A stretch of 23,548 nt of DNA from the NCBI GenBank assembly GCA_040900345.1, contig JBBDZE010000021.1:1-23548 (forward strand). Reading direction: 5' to 3'. The notes beneath the pieces were generated by a model that saw nothing but the letters and a program-made list of their open reading frames with translations, was not told where the DNA came from and searched no databases. The translations under genes were made by a program, and so were the position numbers. This stretch comes from JBBDZE01 sp040900345. Lineage in GTDB: Bacteria; Patescibacteriota; Minisyncoccia; Spechtbacterales; 2-12-FULL-38-22. Below are positions 20,998 to 23,548 of the stretch, one piece after another (position 1 is the first letter of the stretch; each line of letters starts with the position of its first letter).

Positions 20998-21657
20998 TTA
21001 GGCCCTTGGGCGAATAGTGCGAACGAAAACGATCTTGGGGGGAGCCGTTCCTTTCGGCCACCTATCGAGCTGGAATCCTTCGTAGGACGAGAGGTCGAGC
21101 CACTTCCCCACAATGTCCAAGTGGTGTACCGAGTAGCAGCTCTTCTTGCCGCTGTAGTTGAGGACGGGCTCCATAGCCGCAAGGAGCACCTCACCGCGTG
21201 GCTGCTTATCGTACTGCAGCCGAAGCCACGGGAACATCTCGGGCAGACAATCCTGAAGTCCCCACGCCAGCCCCACGGTGCGCGCGAGTTGGTAGCTCGC
21301 CCAGGAAGGAAGGCCCAGATCTTGCGCAGAGAACGCCACGAGATCCAGGTTGGTTTCATTCAGGTCGATACGCGCAGCGGGCAGATTCTCATCGAGGACA
21401 TGGTAAGCATTGTTGCTTACGGTCAGCCGAATCTCCTTGACGACCCACTCCAGGTCCTCTCGGGCCAGCCCGGGCTTGAAGCAGACGGTCATGAACGTCG
21501 GCGCTTCCAGCGGTGTAAGAAGCCCCCCGCGAAGGTACCATTCAAAGGTCTTCGCGGTGATGTGCGGCTCCCCAGCCCGAATCGCCGCAAGGAGCTCCTC
21601 GAGTTGCTCGGGTTCCGGTGCACCCCCAGATTGACCAACACTACGAGATTCGCTCAT
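20998..21657 (-). CDS. unknown 219-aa protein between ppa and typA
   Basis: I do not recognise this protein. It is soluble, with no signal peptide or membrane segment. The acidic N-terminus (1-30) is followed by a mixed helical and strand body rich in Trp, Leu and Tyr (FEWYLRGGLL, EDLEWVVKEIRLTV, WASYQLARTVGLAWGLQ, EMFPWLRLQY) and a basic strand-like end (PKIVFVRTIRPRA). Three cysteines are spread out and no catalytic motif is seen. The ATG at 21657 has AAAGGA about 10 nt upstream. A good promoter (21716-21744) starts 11 nt after the typA stop, and a hairpin follows the gene, so it is a closed unit like the 187-aa gene at 16138-16701. The basic ends of both proteins look alike, but no real homology is shown. 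Confidence 0.7.
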   Translation of the reverse strand: MSESRSVGQSGGAPEPEQLEELLAAIRAGEPHITAKTFEWYLRGGLLTPLEAPTFMTVCFKPGLAREDLEWVVKEIRLTVSNNAYHVLDENLPAARIDLNETNLDLVAFSAQDLGLPSWASYQLARTVGLAWGLQDCLPEMFPWLRLQYDKQPRGEVLLAAMEPVLNYSGKKSCYSVHHLDIVGKWLDLSSYEGFQLDRWPKGTAPPKIVFVRTIRPRA

Positions 21658-21715
21658 CAGGCACCGTCCTTTCTGTAGGCCTCTTCCCTGAACACCTCAA
21701 ACGAAGCGTTACCTT

Positions 21716-21744
21716 CATATACAGCCCTTGCGTGCTTTCGTCAA
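21716..21744 (-). promoter_or_regulatory. promoter of the 219-aa gene
   Basis: On the minus strand TTGACG (21739-21744), 17-nt spacer, TATATG (21716-21721). The predicted leader is about 50 nt with an AAAGGA ribosome site. Confidence 0.65.
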
Positions 21745-21754
21745 GAAATAGCGG

Positions 21755-23548
21755 CTACTGCACCTTTTCTCCTATGCGCGCGTGGCGTTTGCGTTCAAGT
21801 TCCGTGAGGTATTGCTTGCGCAAGCGGACGCTTTGGGGCGTAATCTCCAGATATTCGTCGTCAGACATAATTTCCAACCCGCGCTCTATGGTAACGGGTG
21901 TGGGCGGCGTGAGCGAAATATTATCGTCCGAGCCAGCTGCGCGCATGTTGGTTAGCTGTTTACCCTTGGTGGGATTGACGGCCATCTCTTCACCCTTGGA
22001 GGTGCTGCCAATGACCATACCCTCGTACACTTCGGTGGTAGCGCCAATGTACATGGTGCCGCGTGTCTGAAGGTTGTCCAATGAAAACCCAAGCGCCTTG
22101 CCCTTTGTCATGGAAGTCATGGAACCGACCTGCCGCTTTTGAATAGTACCGGCGTAGGGGCGAAAGCCCAGTACTCGGCTGGCAAAAATGCCTTCGCCTT
22201 TCGTGTCCACCACGAACTGGCCGCGGTAGCCCAAGAGTCCGCGCGTAGGTCCTTCAAACATAAGGCGCACGCGGTTGCCACCGCTTCCTGCGGGGGCCCG
22301 CCAATGGCGGGGGTCATCCTGCTTCATAGAGGTCATGGTTGCGGCGCGCTTGGCAAGTTTTTCCATCACCACGCCCTGAGCTTCCAGGGGAATATCGATG
22401 GTCACCTCTTCAAACGGCTCGCTTTTGACGCCATCAATATCTTTGATAATAACCTGCGGCTGGGATACCTGCAGCTCATACCCTTCGCGCCGCATGTTCT
22501 CCAGTAAAATGGCGATGTGCAATTCGCCGCGGCCGTAGACGCGCATGGCATCGCCCTCAAAGTCCACGCGCAGGCCTACGTTAACTTCAAGCTCTTTGAC
22601 AAGGCGGTCACGAATTTGGCGGCTCGTGACGAACTTCCCTTCGCGGCCGGCAAAGGGCGAATCATTCACCAAAAAGTTCAGGGCGATGGTGGGTTCGTCC
22701 ACTTTAATGGCCTCAAGCGGCTCGGTAGTTTCGCTATCGCAAATAGTGTCACCAATATAAATATCCGGCAGCCCGGCCACCATAACGATGTCACCGGCTT
22801 GGGCTTCGCTAATCTCTTTGCGCGCCGTGCCTTCAAACGTATAGAGTTTAGTGATTTTACCCCGCTCCACAGCGCCACCCGGCTTTTTGTAAAATACCGA
22901 AGTACCTGTTGTGAGCACGCCTTCGTATACGCGCGCCACTGCCAGACGACCCAGGAAGTTGTCATAGGCAAGGTTAAAAGGCTGGGCCTTGAGGGGCGCA
23001 TCCGTGATGCTGGGGGCGGCCGGAACATGTTCTAAAATAACATCCAGCAACGGTTCAATGTTTACGCGCGGATCATCCACATTGCGCATGGCCACGCCGT
23101 CTTTGCCAATGGCGTAGACCGTCACAAAATCCAGTTGCTCGCTGTCGGCGCCCAGGTCAAAAAAGAGTTCCAGAATTTCCTCGTGGGCGCGTTCTACATC
23201 GGCTGCCGGTTTGTCTATTTTATTCAAAACGACAATGGGCTTGTGGCCAAGCTCCAAAGATTTCTTCAGGACAAAACGGGTTTGGGGCATGGGGCCTTCC
23301 TGGGCATCCACAATAAGCAGCACCGAATCAATAGAGCGCAGGACGCGCTCTACCTCCGAACCAAAATCTGCGTGGCCGGGGGTGTCCACGATATTTATCT
23401 TCGTACCCTTATACGTGAGTGAAGCGTTCTTCGCATAAATGGTAATACCACGCTCCTGCTCCAGAGCGTTTGAATCCATACTCGCGCCCTCCTGGGCCGC
23501 GCCGGCTTGGCGCATCATGGCGTCGGTGAGCGTGGTCTTCCCATGGTC
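21755..23548 (-). CDS. typA: ribosome-associated GTPase TypA/BipA (5' end outside the window)
   Basis: Translational GTPase involved in ribosome assembly and stress adaptation. The frame stays open to the last base, and the codons before the first in-frame Met (23518) read DHGKTTLTDA, the G1/Walker A segment, so the gene is only cut at the window edge and lacks about 15 N-terminal residues. Further motifs: switch ERGITI, DTPGHADFGSEVER (G3) and NKID (G4), then EF-Tu-like domain 2, EF-G domain III/V-like parts and the BipA-specific C-terminal region with RGLLGYRGQFVVDTKGEGI. It ends in TAG with the promoter of the 219-aa gene starting 11 nt later. Family assignment is very secure. Confidence 0.96.
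   Translation of the reverse strand, partial: DHGKTTLTDAMMRQAGAAQEGASMDSNALEQERGITIYAKNASLTYKGTKINIVDTPGHADFGSEVERVLRSIDSVLLIVDAQEGPMPQTRFVLKKSLELGHKPIVVLNKIDKPAADVERAHEEILELFFDLGADSEQLDFVTVYAIGKDGVAMRNVDDPRVNIEPLLDVILEHVPAAPSITDAPLKAQPFNLAYDNFLGRLAVARVYEGVLTTGTSVFYKKPGGAVERGKITKLYTFEGTARKEISEAQAGDIVMVAGLPDIYIGDTICDSETTEPLEAIKVDEPTIALNFLVNDSPFAGREGKFVTSRQIRDRLVKELEVNVGLRVDFEGDAMRVYGRGELHIAILLENMRREGYELQVSQPQVIIKDIDGVKSEPFEEVTIDIPLEAQGVVMEKLAKRAATMTSMKQDDPRHWRAPAGSGGNRVRLMFEGPTRGLLGYRGQFVVDTKGEGIFASRVLGFRPYAGTIQKRQVGSMTSMTKGKALGFSLDNLQTRGTMYIGATTEVYEGMVIGSTSKGEEMAVNPTKGKQLTNMRAAGSDDNISLTPPTPVTIERGLEIMSDDEYLEITPQSVRLRKQYLTELERKRHARIGEKVQ

Noticed and set aside
1..23548. Alternative genetic code (UGA = Gly)
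   Set aside because: TGA ends at least the PPC, adenylyltransferase, hydrolase and small membrane protein genes at family-typical positions, and no in-frame TGA occurs in conserved genes.

Overview
The window looks like a chromosomal segment from a Candidate Phyla Radiation / Patescibacteria bacterium, most likely Parcubacteria-like. This is an inference: genes are short and tightly packed, one protein has a DUF5667-type domain, there is a small PPC/DUF296 protein, several genes have a -10 box directly before the start codon, and the intergenic gaps carry short GC-rich palindromes. TGA is an ordinary stop here (three or more genes end in it), so the UGA-glycine code of Gracilibacteria/Absconditabacteria is excluded. 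No rRNA, tRNA, CRISPR array or transposase was seen.

Region 1 (1-5616, minus strand): clpB with a near-perfect CIRCE operator over its promoter, then htrA, a NifS/IscS-like cysteine desulfurase and a PPC-domain protein in one tight unit. This is protein quality control plus sulfur mobilisation.
Region 2 (5654-8845): a plus-strand block with two tandem degenerate Nudix-like genes, a strong hairpin, a 91-nt nested stem structure and a YdcF/DUF218-like gene. A 425-nt convergent gap full of palindromes follows.
Region 3 (8846-13125, minus): a secreted DUF5667 coiled-coil protein with a C-terminal cupredoxin-like domain, a 400-nt gap holding a 149-bp element with 19-bp inverted ends, and a SERCA-type P-type Ca2+-ATPase.
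Region 4 (13318-18314, minus): a split ATP-citrate-lyase system. In order of transcription: an FAD-synthetase-like adenylyltransferase, an ATP-grasp/citrate-binding subunit, [an inserted unknown gene], an SCS-alpha/ACL-like CoA-ligase subunit, a stand-alone citryl-CoA lyase, and an orphan left-handed beta-helix acyltransferase. Together these would cleave citrate + CoA + ATP to acetyl-CoA and oxaloacetate, next to an enzyme fold that commonly uses acetyl-CoA.
Region 5 (18315-23548): a membrane/alpha-beta-hydrolase fusion (+), a palindrome shared with region 2, a two-helix membrane protein and inorganic pyrophosphatase (-), an unknown gene (-), and 5'-truncated typA/bipA (-).

Two patterns cut across the window. 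First, unrecognised genes (5756-7457, 13318-13560, 16138-16701, 20998-21657) sit as self-contained cassettes between housekeeping genes. Most have their own TTGAC(A/G)-type promoter, and each has a GC-rich tight-loop hairpin at its end. One of them splits the citrate-lyase cluster. Second, two convergent gaps 11 kb apart carry 54-bp palindromes with an identical core and compensatory changes in the outer stem.
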